Shown piece by piece: positions 42,671 to 51,715 of a stretch of DNA of 64,000 nucleotides; position 1 is the first letter of the stretch; every line of letters starts with the position of its first letter. This DNA is from JAHRVQ01 sp963976815 (GTDB lineage: Bacteria > Pseudomonadota > Gammaproteobacteria > Pseudomonadales > Azotimanducaceae). The position numbers and the translations under genes were made by a program. The notes below the pieces were generated by a model, which ran no database searches, was not told the DNA's origin, and saw only the letters and a list, made by a program, of their open reading frames with translations. The DNA lies in contig CAXBLU010000006.1 of assembly GCA_963976815.1 (NCBI GenBank), forward strand, positions 186,001 to 250,000. Direction: 5' to 3'.

Positions 42671-45600
42671 ATGAGTGCAAGTCAGGATTTTGTAGCGCTG
42701 GATTGGATCAAGGCGGATATTTCCGAAACCCTTGAAAAGGCCCAGCATTCGCTAGAGTCCGTCGCTGAAAAAGGTGACGACCCGAGTAGCATGCGTGCGT
42801 GCCTAACGGCTCTCCACCAGGTGCATGGCACTCTGAAAATGGTAGAGATTGAGGGTCCAGTGCTGGTAGCCGCGGAAATGGAAGCGCTTGCCCAGGCCCT
42901 GATGAACAATCAGGTACCGGATCTTGGCCATGCCCAGGAACTCCTGATGCAAACGATTTTGCAAATGCCTGGATATCTGGATCGGATACAGAGAGAGCAA
43001 AAAGACAATCCTCAGTTCGTTAGGCCTACGGTTAATAATCTCCGGGTTTCCCGCGGTGCTGAAAAACTCGAAGGTGATGATGATTTACCGGGTGCTAGTG
43101 TTTTCGCTGATGCACCTACAGCCGCGGTTATCGAGCAGTATGGTGCCGGCGATGGGCCGGGGACAATTAAAAAGTTAAGGGCTCGCTTTCAGCAAGCGCT
43201 TAATGCCCTCCTGAAGAAGCAAAGCCCCAGGGAAAATCTTGGTCTGTTGGCAAAAGTTCTACAAATGCAGGCCAAGCTTTGCCGGGATACCCCAAGCGGA
43301 TACTTCGCCGATAGCATGCTTGCAGTTGTAGAAGGTGTTGCTAACGGTGCTCTAAAGTTAGATGGAGGGTTGGCTGGACAGCTTCGTAGGTACGACTCAT
43401 TGTTAAAGGTGTTAGCCGAAGGAACGCCTGAGTCTTTGGCTATGGCAATACCACCGGAATTCCTCCTTCAGCTACAAGAAACATTAGACAAGGCGACCAA
43501 AGAAACGCCGCGGATTGTAGCAGCTAAACAGCTTTTCGAGTCTACAGCTGCGGAGGTGTCGCTAACCGAAGATGTAGACTTTGGTCCTGACGATGAAACA
43601 ATCGCAACCGTTTCAAAAATACTGATTGAAGAGTTGAATGGTGTTACGGACAAATTGGATCTCTATGTTCGTTCGTCGACGCGCCAAACGAGTGATCTGG
43701 TGGATTTGATTCCTCAAATGGAACAAATATCCAGCACGCTATTGGTTGTCGGCAAGCCGGAACACCAACAAAGGATTTTGCGCCAGGTTAAAACGATCGG
43801 TTCAATTGAATCTGGCACAGAGCCAGCAAGTGATGATCAGCTATTAGATATCGCAGGTGCGTTGCTTGAGATCAGTGCAGATTTAAATCGCTTTATTGGG
43901 AATGTGGATGATGGTGGAGAGACCGATCACTTCGGCGATCTCGACGAGGCCCAGGCGACCGTTATTCGTGAAACCCGAAATGGACTTGCTCGAAGCAAAG
44001 ACGCCGTCATCGAATATATTTCCAATAATTTTGCGAAGGACAAGTTAGAAACCCTGGCGGATAACCTGCGTAGTCTCGGCAGCGGTCTTTTTATTGTCAA
44101 TCAGCAACGCTGTGCTGATGTGTTGGCTGCGTGCTCCCGATATGTGGATGAGAAACTTCTTGGTCGCGATGTTCAACCTACTTTGGCGGAACTTGACGAC
44201 CTGGCAGATGCGGTTACTAGTATCGACTACTTTTTGGAACGTCTGCTGGAGAGTACAACAGATCCCTACTGGCAAATGGTTGAAGTTGCTGAAACTGCCA
44301 TTGCAAAATTGGGTTACTCGGTGACAGAGGATTTATCCACTACCGTGGTTTCGGAAGACATCGAACCCATTGAGGAAATTCCAAGCGAAGCAGAAATTCG
44401 GGAAGTTGAAAGTCAAGAAGTTGAAAGTCAAGAAGTTGAAAGTCAAGAAATAGAAATTGAAGAAGCTAGTCGTCAGTCAGAAGTGCCGGTTGAGGAATAT
44501 GTAGAACAGGATGAATCCACACCTGGTGGCCTTGATTCTGTTGAGCTAGATAATGCTGCCGCAATGCTTGATGAAGCGGTCGAATTAGAAACTACTGACG
44601 AAGTCGAAGTTGATGAGGATCTTATAGATGAAGAGATCCTTGAAATCTTCATCGAAGAGGCGGAAGAGGTTCTTGAGACAATTCGTGAGTATTTGCCTCG
44701 ATGGCAGGCGGATTCTGCGGATACCGAAGCATTGACCGAAGTAAGGCGAGCCTTCCATACCCTAAAGGGCAGTGGCAGAATGGTCGGTGCAACGGTGGTG
44801 GGTGAACTCGCCTGGGGAATTGAAGATTTACTCAATAGGGTGATCGATAATACGATCGAAGTATCCCCCGCACTCATGGAGTTGTTAGGTGAAGTTGTCG
44901 CCAAACTGCCGGAAGGCGTTGCAGCATTTAAGACAATGGACCAGACCGCCTTTGACACTAGCGACTTTACGGCTCGAACTGCAGCCTTAATGAAAGGCGA
45001 AGTGTTTGCTGATGCCACGTCCACAACACCCGATCAGATTGATAAGCCGCTTGAAGCTGAACATCAATTGGCAGATGAATCTGTCGAAACGACTGAAGCC
45101 TCCTTTGTGCCACCTGAAGCGGTGGAAGAAGAGGAAGATACCTTTAACCTCGAAGAGCTATCGTTGGAACCTCTCGGAACCAATCTATCAGATGTATCCA
45201 AGCTAGAAGTTCCAAGGAGTGAAGACGAAATACCTGAGGAATCGCTTGAGGAAGTACATGAGGAGGTACTTGAAGTTGAGGGACTTCAAAATGAAGAACA
45301 AGCTGAAGAACAAATTGCCGAGTTTTTGCAGGATGATGATGAAGTCACATTTGAGCTTGAAGACGAAGCTGGTCCTGAAGACGCATGGCTGGTAACGGCC
45401 AACGATACAGTCGAGCCCACGGATACTCATCATGATGATGTGGAAGAGCCCTCAGCGGATAAAGAGCCCTCAGCGGATATAGAGCCCTCAGCGGATATAG
45501 AGCCCTCAGCGGGTAAAGAGCCCTCAGCGGATGAAGAGCCTTCAGCGCATAAAGAGCCTTCAGCGGAACTGGAGCCCTCAGCGGATGAAGAGCCTTCAGC

Positions 45601-48600
45601 CGATAAAGAGCCCTCAGCAGAACCAGATGATCTGACGTCGGATCTCGAAGCCCTTGCAGAAATTGTTGATGCGACTGGCGACGCAACCGAATTTACCCTC
45701 GACGATTTGGAATCGTCGGAACCAGATGACGCAGCATTTGAACTCGATGAGCTAGGTCTTGAATCGGATACCCAATCTGCCGATAGCGAGCTGGATCAAA
45801 TTTTCCTCGGAGAAGCTGAAGAGAATTTTGCGACGCTACGACTATCTCTGGAGCAGGCGCAAGACCAGGTTGATCCAGAAGTGATTGCGGCATTCCATAC
45901 CCTAAAAGGCAGTGCCGGAATGGCCGAGGTTCCAGCGATTGCGGTTGTTGCGGCACCTATGGAAACTTTGTTGGCGGGTATGCTGGGTCGTTCACAGATA
46001 ATGGATGACGAAGTTCGTGAGCTAATTGCCGAAAGCCTCAACTTAATGCAAAACATCACATCCAATCTCGCATCACACCGATTGACCTTTGAACAGGGTG
46101 ATTCGTTTGCTGAGAAAGTTGGATTGATTCTACTTTTACCTGCCGCAGAACCTGTACCGATATTCGATTTCCATATTGTTAGACACCTGAGTCAGGCGGA
46201 GCCGGTACTTCACGAGTGGCAATCGGAGGGTTTGCAAGAGTTGGCCGCCGAACTACTTGAAGTAATAGAGCAGGCTGGTCCATTGGGACATAACAGCATA
46301 GTAGAGTTATGCCAGGTGCTTGAAGAGACCTATAGGAAGTTCGTTGGAAAGCCTGACGAAGCGACAATGGATTTGCTTTTCTCTGCACATGAAGCCCTGA
46401 TACACATGTTCGATCAGCTCGCCTCCAGTCAGGAAATTCAATCGGCGGAAAATGAAATTGCGCGCCTGCTGGAAATAGATTTCTCATTACTGGAAATGCG
46501 TCAGAGGTACCAATCTCTCGCGGATGAGGTCACAGAAGTACTGCTTCCTCTTGATGCGCTACTGGCGGGGTTTGAGTCAGAGGCGACAGATGACCTACCG
46601 AGATTGATTCGAGACGAGCTTGCTCGGCTGCTCGAGCACTCTGCAATTTCCCACGAGATTTCAATTACCCTAGAGTTAATGTTGCAGTTGGCGGAAGTTA
46701 TTGAATCCCCACAGGATGAACTGATCCAAATGTTGATGGCTTGCCGCCGTGGTCTTGCGCTTCAGCTCCAGGAGCTCGCAACCGGCAATCAAATTGATCT
46801 AGATGCAGAGCTGGTTGCCAGTAGTCGGAATGCCCTGGCAGCTCGAAATGAAATCGAGCTGCCGGCTAGCGTTGCTGCCGAGGAAGAATCTGGACTGCTA
46901 CCAGCTGATGATATCGATGAAGACGTCCTACCGTTGTTTCTTGAAGAAGCAGAGGAACTTGCGGAGGCAATTGATGAATGCATCCTGGTTTGGAGTGGCG
47001 ATACTAATAGCACAACTCACCTTGATCTGTTGTTAAGACATCTTCATACCCTGAAAGGTGGGGCTCGTCTTGCTGGGCTCAATTCACTTGGTGAGTACAC
47101 CCATAACTTCGAAACCTTTTTGATTGGAGTGCAACAGTCGCCTCTACAGTTAGACGATGCATTCTTCGCTTTACTCAATCAACGCCAGGATGAAATTTCG
47201 CGCAGAATTGCGATCTATCAAAAGTTGACCCAGGGTACCGCAACCGAAGCTGAACTTGCCTCGATGCGTCTGGAAAAGCGTATCGAAGATGCGGACTCGG
47301 ATTCAACTGGCGAGGTTGAAATTGAGCAACCGCAAACGCCGTTGCACACCCAAGATTTACCAGAAGATGATATCGACGAAGATGTGCTACCAATATTTGT
47401 TGAAGAAGCAGAGGAACTGCTTGAGGCTATCGATCAGTGCATTTTAGATTGGAGCAGTCAGCCAACTGCTTCCGAATTTCACGATGACTTGTTGCGTCAC
47501 TTACATACACTTAAAGGTGGAGCCCGGCTAGCGGGGATTAATAGTCTTGGTGAAATTGCGCATAACTTCGAAACCTATTTAATTGGTATCCAACAAAACC
47601 CTGTTCCACTCAACGATGACTTTTTTGCTTCCCTAAACATCCAGCAAGATGAAGTTACACGACGGGTCGAAGTCTACACCAGGATTGCCCAGGGGGACGT
47701 CAGTGATGAGGATGTTGCATCGCTCAACGAATCACCCGCCGAGATCGTATCGCCAGATGTAACGGTTGTTCCCGACAACACGATTGCAGAGGTTAGCCCT
47801 CAGGCAGCAACGGAAGAAAGGCAAACCTCTGGGGCTAGTAACCAGGAAATGGTTCGTGTGTCCGCAGAATTGTTAGAGGACCTCATCGGTCTGGCGGGGG
47901 AATCTAATATTACCCGGGGTCGTGTTGAGCAACAAATTCGTGATTTTGGTGAGTCTCTGCAGGAGATGGAAGAAACCATCCATCGAGTTCGCGAACAAGT
48001 GCGCCGGCTTGAGATTGAAGCGGAGTCTAGAGAAACTGTTTTTCGTCTTGCTAAAGAAGAACACGACGGTGAGTCAGGCTTTGATGATTTAGAAATGGAC
48101 CGCTACACAATGCTGCAGGAGATATCCCGCACATTGAATGAAAGCTCATCGGACATGCTTGATCTGAAGGAAACCTTGACCAATAAGAGCCGTGATGCGG
48201 AAACTCTATTGCATCAGCAGGCCAGAATCGACAAGGATCTGCAGGAAGGATTAACCCGAACACGCATGGTGCCATTTGCGCGACTAATTCCGCGCCTGAG
48301 AAGAATTGTTCGACAGATAAGCGCAGAAGTTGGAAAGTCTGTTCGATTTGATGCGTTTAACGTTGAAGGCGAACTAGATCGAAATGTCTTAGAGCGTATT
48401 GTAGCGCCCCTGGAACACATGCTGCGTAACGCGGTTGACCACGGTATTGAATCAACCGAGCAGCGCAAAGCTAGCAATAAGCCGGAAACCGGTAGGATTA
48501 GTTTGCGGCTATCCCGGGAAGGTGGTTATGTCGTGCTTACGGTCAGCGATGATGGTGGCGGTATTAATGTCGGTGCTGTTCGGAGCAAGGCAATCGAACG

Positions 48601-49681
48601 GGGTGTTATGACCCAGGGGTCAACCCTGTCGGATCATGAAGTCATGCAGTTTATTATGCACGCAGGTTTCAGTACGGCCCAAAAGCTGACTCAAATTTCC
48701 GGCCGCGGGGTTGGCATGGATGTGGTCAATAGCGAGATTAAACAGTTAGGCGGGTCCATATCAATCGACTCTACCCTCGGGGTTGGTTCAGAGTTTACGA
48801 TTCATATCCCTTTTACGGTATCAATCAATCGGGCACTTCTTGTGGTTGTGCGCGAAGAAGTTTATGCCATTCCACTTAACACCATAGAAGGTATTGTCCG
48901 GGTTAGTCCTTACGAATTGGAAGCCTATTATCAGCCCGATGCGCCAATGTTTGAGTACGCGGGCCAGCCCTATCGATTGGTCTATATGGGCAAGATGTTG
49001 GAGCGTGGTGACGACCCAGTACTTGAGGGGCTTGTTGCTCCACTGCCAGTGATTCTCGCTAGAAGTGGAGAAAACTCCGTAGCGCTCCAGGTGGACCGGG
49101 TGATTGGTAGTCGAGAAATTGTCTCTAAAAGCCTTGGGCCTCAATTCAATAATGTTGCGGGAGTGTCCGGTGCAACGGTAATGGGCGATGGTAGTGTTGT
49201 TGTGATTCTTGACGTCCTCGCCTTTATTCGGAAATCAGAGGAGGGTATTTCAGCTGAAGCCCTGGAGCAAGCAGCTGAAGTAGAGCAGCTTCATCGGGTC
49301 CGTAAAGTTATGATTGTCGATGATTCAGTTACAGTCCGAAAGGTAACAACTCGTCTAATGGAACGACAAGGCTGGGAAGTAACCACGGCAAAAGATGGAC
49401 TTGACGCCATGAACCAGCTTCAAGATATCTATCCTGATGTGGTGTTGTTGGATATCGAGATGCCAAAAATGGACGGGTTTGAAGTACTCAAGAGTGTTAG
49501 GCGGGACCCTCGGTTAGAAAAGCTGCCTATTATTATGATTACGTCTCGAACGGGGGAGAAGCATAAACAACAAGCCCTTGAGTTGGGCGTAAACCAATAC
49601 CTCGGTAAGCCATTTCAGGAAGCGAACCTGCTCAGCACCATTGATGAAGTGTTAGCAAAAGCTGGATCTAAGAATGAGTGA
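42671..49681 (+). CDS. chpA: Hybrid chemotaxis histidine kinase ChpA (PilL)
   Basis: A 2336-residue CheA-like kinase controlling pilus extension and retraction. Candidate phospho-histidines of HPt modules are H52 (LHQVHGTLKM), H696 (FHTLKGSGRM), H1076 (FHTLKGSAGM), H1459 (LHTLKGGARL) and H1612 (LHTLKGGARL). At least two further modules, near 480-550 and 1180-1300, lack the histidine. Acidic low-complexity linkers separate them. The dimerisation helix starts near 1727, the ATPase has HGIE (about 1923), DDGGGI (1960) and GRGVGMDVV (2011), a CheW domain spans about 2050-2190, and a receiver has D2261. Pseudomonas ChpA is similar in size and layout. It overlaps chpC by eight bases. Confidence 0.95.
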   Translation: MSASQDFVALDWIKADISETLEKAQHSLESVAEKGDDPSSMRACLTALHQVHGTLKMVEIEGPVLVAAEMEALAQALMNNQVPDLGHAQELLMQTILQMPGYLDRIQREQKDNPQFVRPTVNNLRVSRGAEKLEGDDDLPGASVFADAPTAAVIEQYGAGDGPGTIKKLRARFQQALNALLKKQSPRENLGLLAKVLQMQAKLCRDTPSGYFADSMLAVVEGVANGALKLDGGLAGQLRRYDSLLKVLAEGTPESLAMAIPPEFLLQLQETLDKATKETPRIVAAKQLFESTAAEVSLTEDVDFGPDDETIATVSKILIEELNGVTDKLDLYVRSSTRQTSDLVDLIPQMEQISSTLLVVGKPEHQQRILRQVKTIGSIESGTEPASDDQLLDIAGALLEISADLNRFIGNVDDGGETDHFGDLDEAQATVIRETRNGLARSKDAVIEYISNNFAKDKLETLADNLRSLGSGLFIVNQQRCADVLAACSRYVDEKLLGRDVQPTLAELDDLADAVTSIDYFLERLLESTTDPYWQMVEVAETAIAKLGYSVTEDLSTTVVSEDIEPIEEIPSEAEIREVESQEVESQEVESQEIEIEEASRQSEVPVEEYVEQDESTPGGLDSVELDNAAAMLDEAVELETTDEVEVDEDLIDEEILEIFIEEAEEVLETIREYLPRWQADSADTEALTEVRRAFHTLKGSGRMVGATVVGELAWGIEDLLNRVIDNTIEVSPALMELLGEVVAKLPEGVAAFKTMDQTAFDTSDFTARTAALMKGEVFADATSTTPDQIDKPLEAEHQLADESVETTEASFVPPEAVEEEEDTFNLEELSLEPLGTNLSDVSKLEVPRSEDEIPEESLEEVHEEVLEVEGLQNEEQAEEQIAEFLQDDDEVTFELEDEAGPEDAWLVTANDTVEPTDTHHDDVEEPSADKEPSADIEPSADIEPSAGKEPSADEEPSAHKEPSAELEPSADEEPSADKEPSAEPDDLTSDLEALAEIVDATGDATEFTLDDLESSEPDDAAFELDELGLESDTQSADSELDQIFLGEAEENFATLRLSLEQAQDQVDPEVIAAFHTLKGSAGMAEVPAIAVVAAPMETLLAGMLGRSQIMDDEVRELIAESLNLMQNITSNLASHRLTFEQGDSFAEKVGLILLLPAAEPVPIFDFHIVRHLSQAEPVLHEWQSEGLQELAAELLEVIEQAGPLGHNSIVELCQVLEETYRKFVGKPDEATMDLLFSAHEALIHMFDQLASSQEIQSAENEIARLLEIDFSLLEMRQRYQSLADEVTEVLLPLDALLAGFESEATDDLPRLIRDELARLLEHSAISHEISITLELMLQLAEVIESPQDELIQMLMACRRGLALQLQELATGNQIDLDAELVASSRNALAARNEIELPASVAAEEESGLLPADDIDEDVLPLFLEEAEELAEAIDECILVWSGDTNSTTHLDLLLRHLHTLKGGARLAGLNSLGEYTHNFETFLIGVQQSPLQLDDAFFALLNQRQDEISRRIAIYQKLTQGTATEAELASMRLEKRIEDADSDSTGEVEIEQPQTPLHTQDLPEDDIDEDVLPIFVEEAEELLEAIDQCILDWSSQPTASEFHDDLLRHLHTLKGGARLAGINSLGEIAHNFETYLIGIQQNPVPLNDDFFASLNIQQDEVTRRVEVYTRIAQGDVSDEDVASLNESPAEIVSPDVTVVPDNTIAEVSPQAATEERQTSGASNQEMVRVSAELLEDLIGLAGESNITRGRVEQQIRDFGESLQEMEETIHRVREQVRRLEIEAESRETVFRLAKEEHDGESGFDDLEMDRYTMLQEISRTLNESSSDMLDLKETLTNKSRDAETLLHQQARIDKDLQEGLTRTRMVPFARLIPRLRRIVRQISAEVGKSVRFDAFNVEGELDRNVLERIVAPLEHMLRNAVDHGIESTEQRKASNKPETGRISLRLSREGGYVVLTVSDDGGGINVGAVRSKAIERGVMTQGSTLSDHEVMQFIMHAGFSTAQKLTQISGRGVGMDVVNSEIKQLGGSISIDSTLGVGSEFTIHIPFTVSINRALLVVVREEVYAIPLNTIEGIVRVSPYELEAYYQPDAPMFEYAGQPYRLVYMGKMLERGDDPVLEGLVAPLPVILARSGENSVALQVDRVIGSREIVSKSLGPQFNNVAGVSGATVMGDGSVVVILDVLAFIRKSEEGISAEALEQAAEVEQLHRVRKVMIVDDSVTVRKVTTRLMERQGWEVTTAKDGLDAMNQLQDIYPDVVLLDIEMPKMDGFEVLKSVRRDPRLEKLPIIMITSRTGEKHKQQALELGVNQYLGKPFQEANLLSTIDEVLAKAGSKNE
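44402..44446 (+). repeat. 15-bp perfect tandem repeat inside chpA (EVESQ x3)
   Basis: Three identical copies of GAAGTTGAAAGTCAA follow one another, encoding EVESQ from residue 578. A fourth degenerate copy continues as EIEIEE. The repeat lies in the acidic linker before the H696 HPt module. Identity at the DNA level points to recent slippage. Confidence 0.9.
45446..45625 (+). repeat. 18-bp tandem repeat inside chpA (EPSADx x10)
   Basis: Ten 18-base units encode the hexapeptide E-P-S-A-x-x (residues 926-985), most often EPSADK, EPSADI or EPSADE. The base sequence GAGCC(C/T)TCAGC is nearly invariant, with changes gathered in the last codons. The region is a flexible acidic linker between the H696 and H1076 HPt modules. 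The unit is in frame, so copy-number change would only alter linker length. Confidence 0.93.
46907..47720 (+). repeat. Tandem duplication of an HPt module inside chpA
   Basis: Two consecutive segments begin DDIDEDVLP at residues 1413 and 1566, exactly 153 residues apart. Each carries LLRHLHTLKGGARLAG, NSLGE, HNFET and LIG at matching positions, with the phospho-histidine 46 residues after the start. Protein identity is high and many codons agree, so this is an internal duplication of about 459 bases. The two modules lie next to the kinase core. Confidence 0.85.
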
Positions 49682-50141
49682 ACTCGAATCGGAATTACCG
49701 ACGTTTTTTATCCCGCTACAAAAAAGTAATTTATTGTTACCTAACGCAGCTGTGGCAGAAATTATCCCTTACGAGCCATTACAAAGGGTTCAGGATACGC
49801 CCGACTGGTTTCTGGGTTTTCTTGCCTGGCGCGGCATTCAGGTACCTGTTGCATCCTTTGAAATGTTAACCGTGAAGCGAGCGAGCTTTTCGCTGGTGAG
49901 CGTCTCAAGTGCAAACCTCGTCATTTTGCGTGCGTTGGGTGGAGCAGATGACTTCAGTTATTTTGCGGTTGTGGCCCAGACCCTGCCTCGACTGGAACGG
50001 ATTTGTGCTGATCAGTTGTTTGAAACCGATGAGCCTATTGCACGAACTGAATTGGTCAAAGTGCGTTTTGGTGACGACCTGGTGTCCATTCCAGATCTAG
50101 ATTTTATTGAATCAGAAATTCGAGCTGTCGCTTTCCAATAG
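49674..50141 (+). CDS. chpC: CheW-like protein ChpC
   Basis: A 155-residue CheW-domain adaptor, last gene of the Chp operon. Visible family features are the N-terminal PTFFIPLQKSNLLLPNAAVA, DTPDWFLGFLAWRGIQVPVA and a terminal strand around DDLVSIPDLDFIESEIRA. It probably couples further receptors to ChpA, as suggested for Pseudomonas ChpC. Its ATG lies eight bases before the end of chpA. Its last 30 bases overlap the convergent rsmE gene. Confidence 0.88.
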   Translation: MSELESELPTFFIPLQKSNLLLPNAAVAEIIPYEPLQRVQDTPDWFLGFLAWRGIQVPVASFEMLTVKRASFSLVSVSSANLVILRALGGADDFSYFAVVAQTLPRLERICADQLFETDEPIARTELVKVRFGDDLVSIPDLDFIESEIRAVAFQ

Positions 50142-50846
50142 TGATTGGTTGACCAGGGTCAGGAGACTTATAGCGGCGGTTTCTGCCCGGAGTATTCGCG
50201 TTCCCAAATTAACACCCTGAAGCCCAGATTCCCGCGCTAATTCAACCTCTTGATCGGTGAATCCGCCCTCGGGACCTACCAGAATACTAATAGGAGATTG
50301 AGACGCTTCGATGTGGAATGCCTTTATTTCCGCACCAGGTTCCGCGATAAAACATATTTCGTCCAGGCTGCTGATCCATTCGGATAATGGTTTGGGTTCG
50401 AGTATCCGGGGCACAAGATTTAGACCACATTGTTCGCAGCTGCTGGTTGCGATTGATTGCCAATGTTGAAGCCGGGTTTTGATTTGTTTTGCTGAAACCG
50501 TTACTCGATCGGTGATCAACGGCTGAATATTGCTTGTGCCCAATTCCACGGCTTTCTGTAACGCCAGGTCCATTGCATCTCGCTTCAAAATTCCGAGTCC
50601 GAGGGTAATGCTGCGAGAAAGGTTTCGATTGATTGAATCAAAATGGGTAGTTTGAGCTGTCACAGTCTTTTTTGAAACGTCGGATACGATTGCTCGGTAC
50701 TCACCACCTTGACCATTAAACAGAACAAGTGAGTCACCGGGCTTGAGGCGAAGGACGTTTCTTATATAGTGAGCACGCTCATCATTGATATCGATGGCAC
50801 TGTCGGTGGACAGCGGTTGATCAATGAAGAAGCGAGAAATGCGCAT
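50112..50846 (-). CDS. rsmE: 16S rRNA (uracil(1498)-N(3))-methyltransferase
   Basis: RsmE methylates U1498 of 16S rRNA. The 244-residue SPOUT-class protein has the N-terminal PUA-like part (RISRFFIDQPLS, HYIRNVLRLKPGDSLVLFNG), then LGLGILKRDAMDLALQKAVELG and the knot-forming ISILVGPEGGFTDQEVELA and LGTRILRAETAAISLLTLV. The C-terminal tail reads antisense to the end of chpC over 30 bases. metF lies just upstream, six bases from its start. Confidence 0.95.
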   Translation of the reverse strand: MRISRFFIDQPLSTDSAIDINDERAHYIRNVLRLKPGDSLVLFNGQGGEYRAIVSDVSKKTVTAQTTHFDSINRNLSRSITLGLGILKRDAMDLALQKAVELGTSNIQPLITDRVTVSAKQIKTRLQHWQSIATSSCEQCGLNLVPRILEPKPLSEWISSLDEICFIAEPGAEIKAFHIEASQSPISILVGPEGGFTDQEVELARESGLQGVNLGTRILRAETAAISLLTLVNQSLLESDSSNF

Positions 50847-50852
50847 AGGCAG

Positions 50853-51698
50853 CTAGAGCCCGAGATTGCGCCAGAGTTTGATCACAGGCAAAGACTGATT
50901 CAGTGTATAAAAGTGGAGCCCGGGGGCGCCGCCAGCTAACAGCTGCTCGCAGAGTCGGGTCACGACCTCTTCACCAAAGGCTTTCAAGGCTTCAGGCTCG
51001 TCCTCATAGGATTCTAAATGTTGGCGAATCCATCTTGGGATGTCAGCACCACAGTTGTCGGAGAATCGAACAAGATTGCGATAGCCTGTAATAGGCATGA
51101 TGCCAGGTACAATTGGGATATCGACACCTAACTTCTCGCAGCGGTCTATAAAACGAAAATACGCTTCTGGGTTGTAAAAATACTGGGTGATTGCGCTATT
51201 GGCCCCGGCGTCTACCTTTTCCTTAAAGTACTTCAGGTCCGATTCAACACTCCGAGAATCTGGATGGATCTCAGGATAAGCAGCCACTTCAATATGGAAA
51301 TGGTCGCCACTCTTCTCTCTTATAAAACGGACAAGCTCACTGGCGTAGGCCATCTTGCCTGAGCCGCCAGTACCAGAAGGCACATCTCCCCGTAGAGCAA
51401 CCACGCGATTGACGCCGGCATTTTTGTAGTCATTGATGAGGGTTTCAATCTTTTCGGGATTATCTCCGCCGAAGGACAAATGTGGTGCAACCATCGAGCC
51501 CTTTTTTTGAATCTGCAGGACCGCCTGCTTAGTGCCGTCACGGGTTGAACCGCCGGCACCGTATGTAACGGAGAAGAAGTGAGGATTCAATTCACTTAAC
51601 TTGTCGTGAATTTTGTCCAGCTTGGCAATGGCCTCATCGCTTTTTGGGGCCGAAAATTCAAAACTAAAATGCTTTGGAAATTGTCCTTGCGCTGTCAC
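50853..51698 (-). CDS. metF: Methylenetetrahydrofolate reductase
   Basis: MetF reduces 5,10-methylene-THF to 5-methyl-THF with FAD and NADH, supplying methyl groups for methionine. The 281-residue protein has HFSFEFSAPKSDEA (with the catalytic glutamate), FFSVTYGAGGSTRDGT, VVALRGDVPSG, KVDAGANSAITQYFYNPEAY and PIVPGIMPITGYRNLVRFSD. Its start follows the metK stop by 17 bases, so metK-metF(-rsmE) form a methyl-cycle unit. In many Proteobacteria ahcY lies between or beside these genes; it is absent here. Confidence 0.96.
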   Translation of the reverse strand: MTAQGQFPKHFSFEFSAPKSDEAIAKLDKIHDKLSELNPHFFSVTYGAGGSTRDGTKQAVLQIQKKGSMVAPHLSFGGDNPEKIETLINDYKNAGVNRVVALRGDVPSGTGGSGKMAYASELVRFIREKSGDHFHIEVAAYPEIHPDSRSVESDLKYFKEKVDAGANSAITQYFYNPEAYFRFIDRCEKLGVDIPIVPGIMPITGYRNLVRFSDNCGADIPRWIRQHLESYEDEPEALKAFGEEVVTRLCEQLLAGGAPGLHFYTLNQSLPVIKLWRNLGL

Positions 51699-51715
51699 AT
51701 GCTTCTCCGGTTGTC

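Noticed and set aside
44473..45024. 183-codon minus-strand open frame inside chpA
   Set aside because: Very serine-rich product, as expected from reading the acidic Glu/Asp linker of ChpA backwards.
45446..45625. Possible CRISPR-like array
   Set aside because: Units are contiguous 18-mers with no spacers, in frame with chpA.
45345..45686. Minus-strand frame with LRALYP repeats
   Set aside because: Antisense image of the EPSAD repeat in chpA; it has no independent support.
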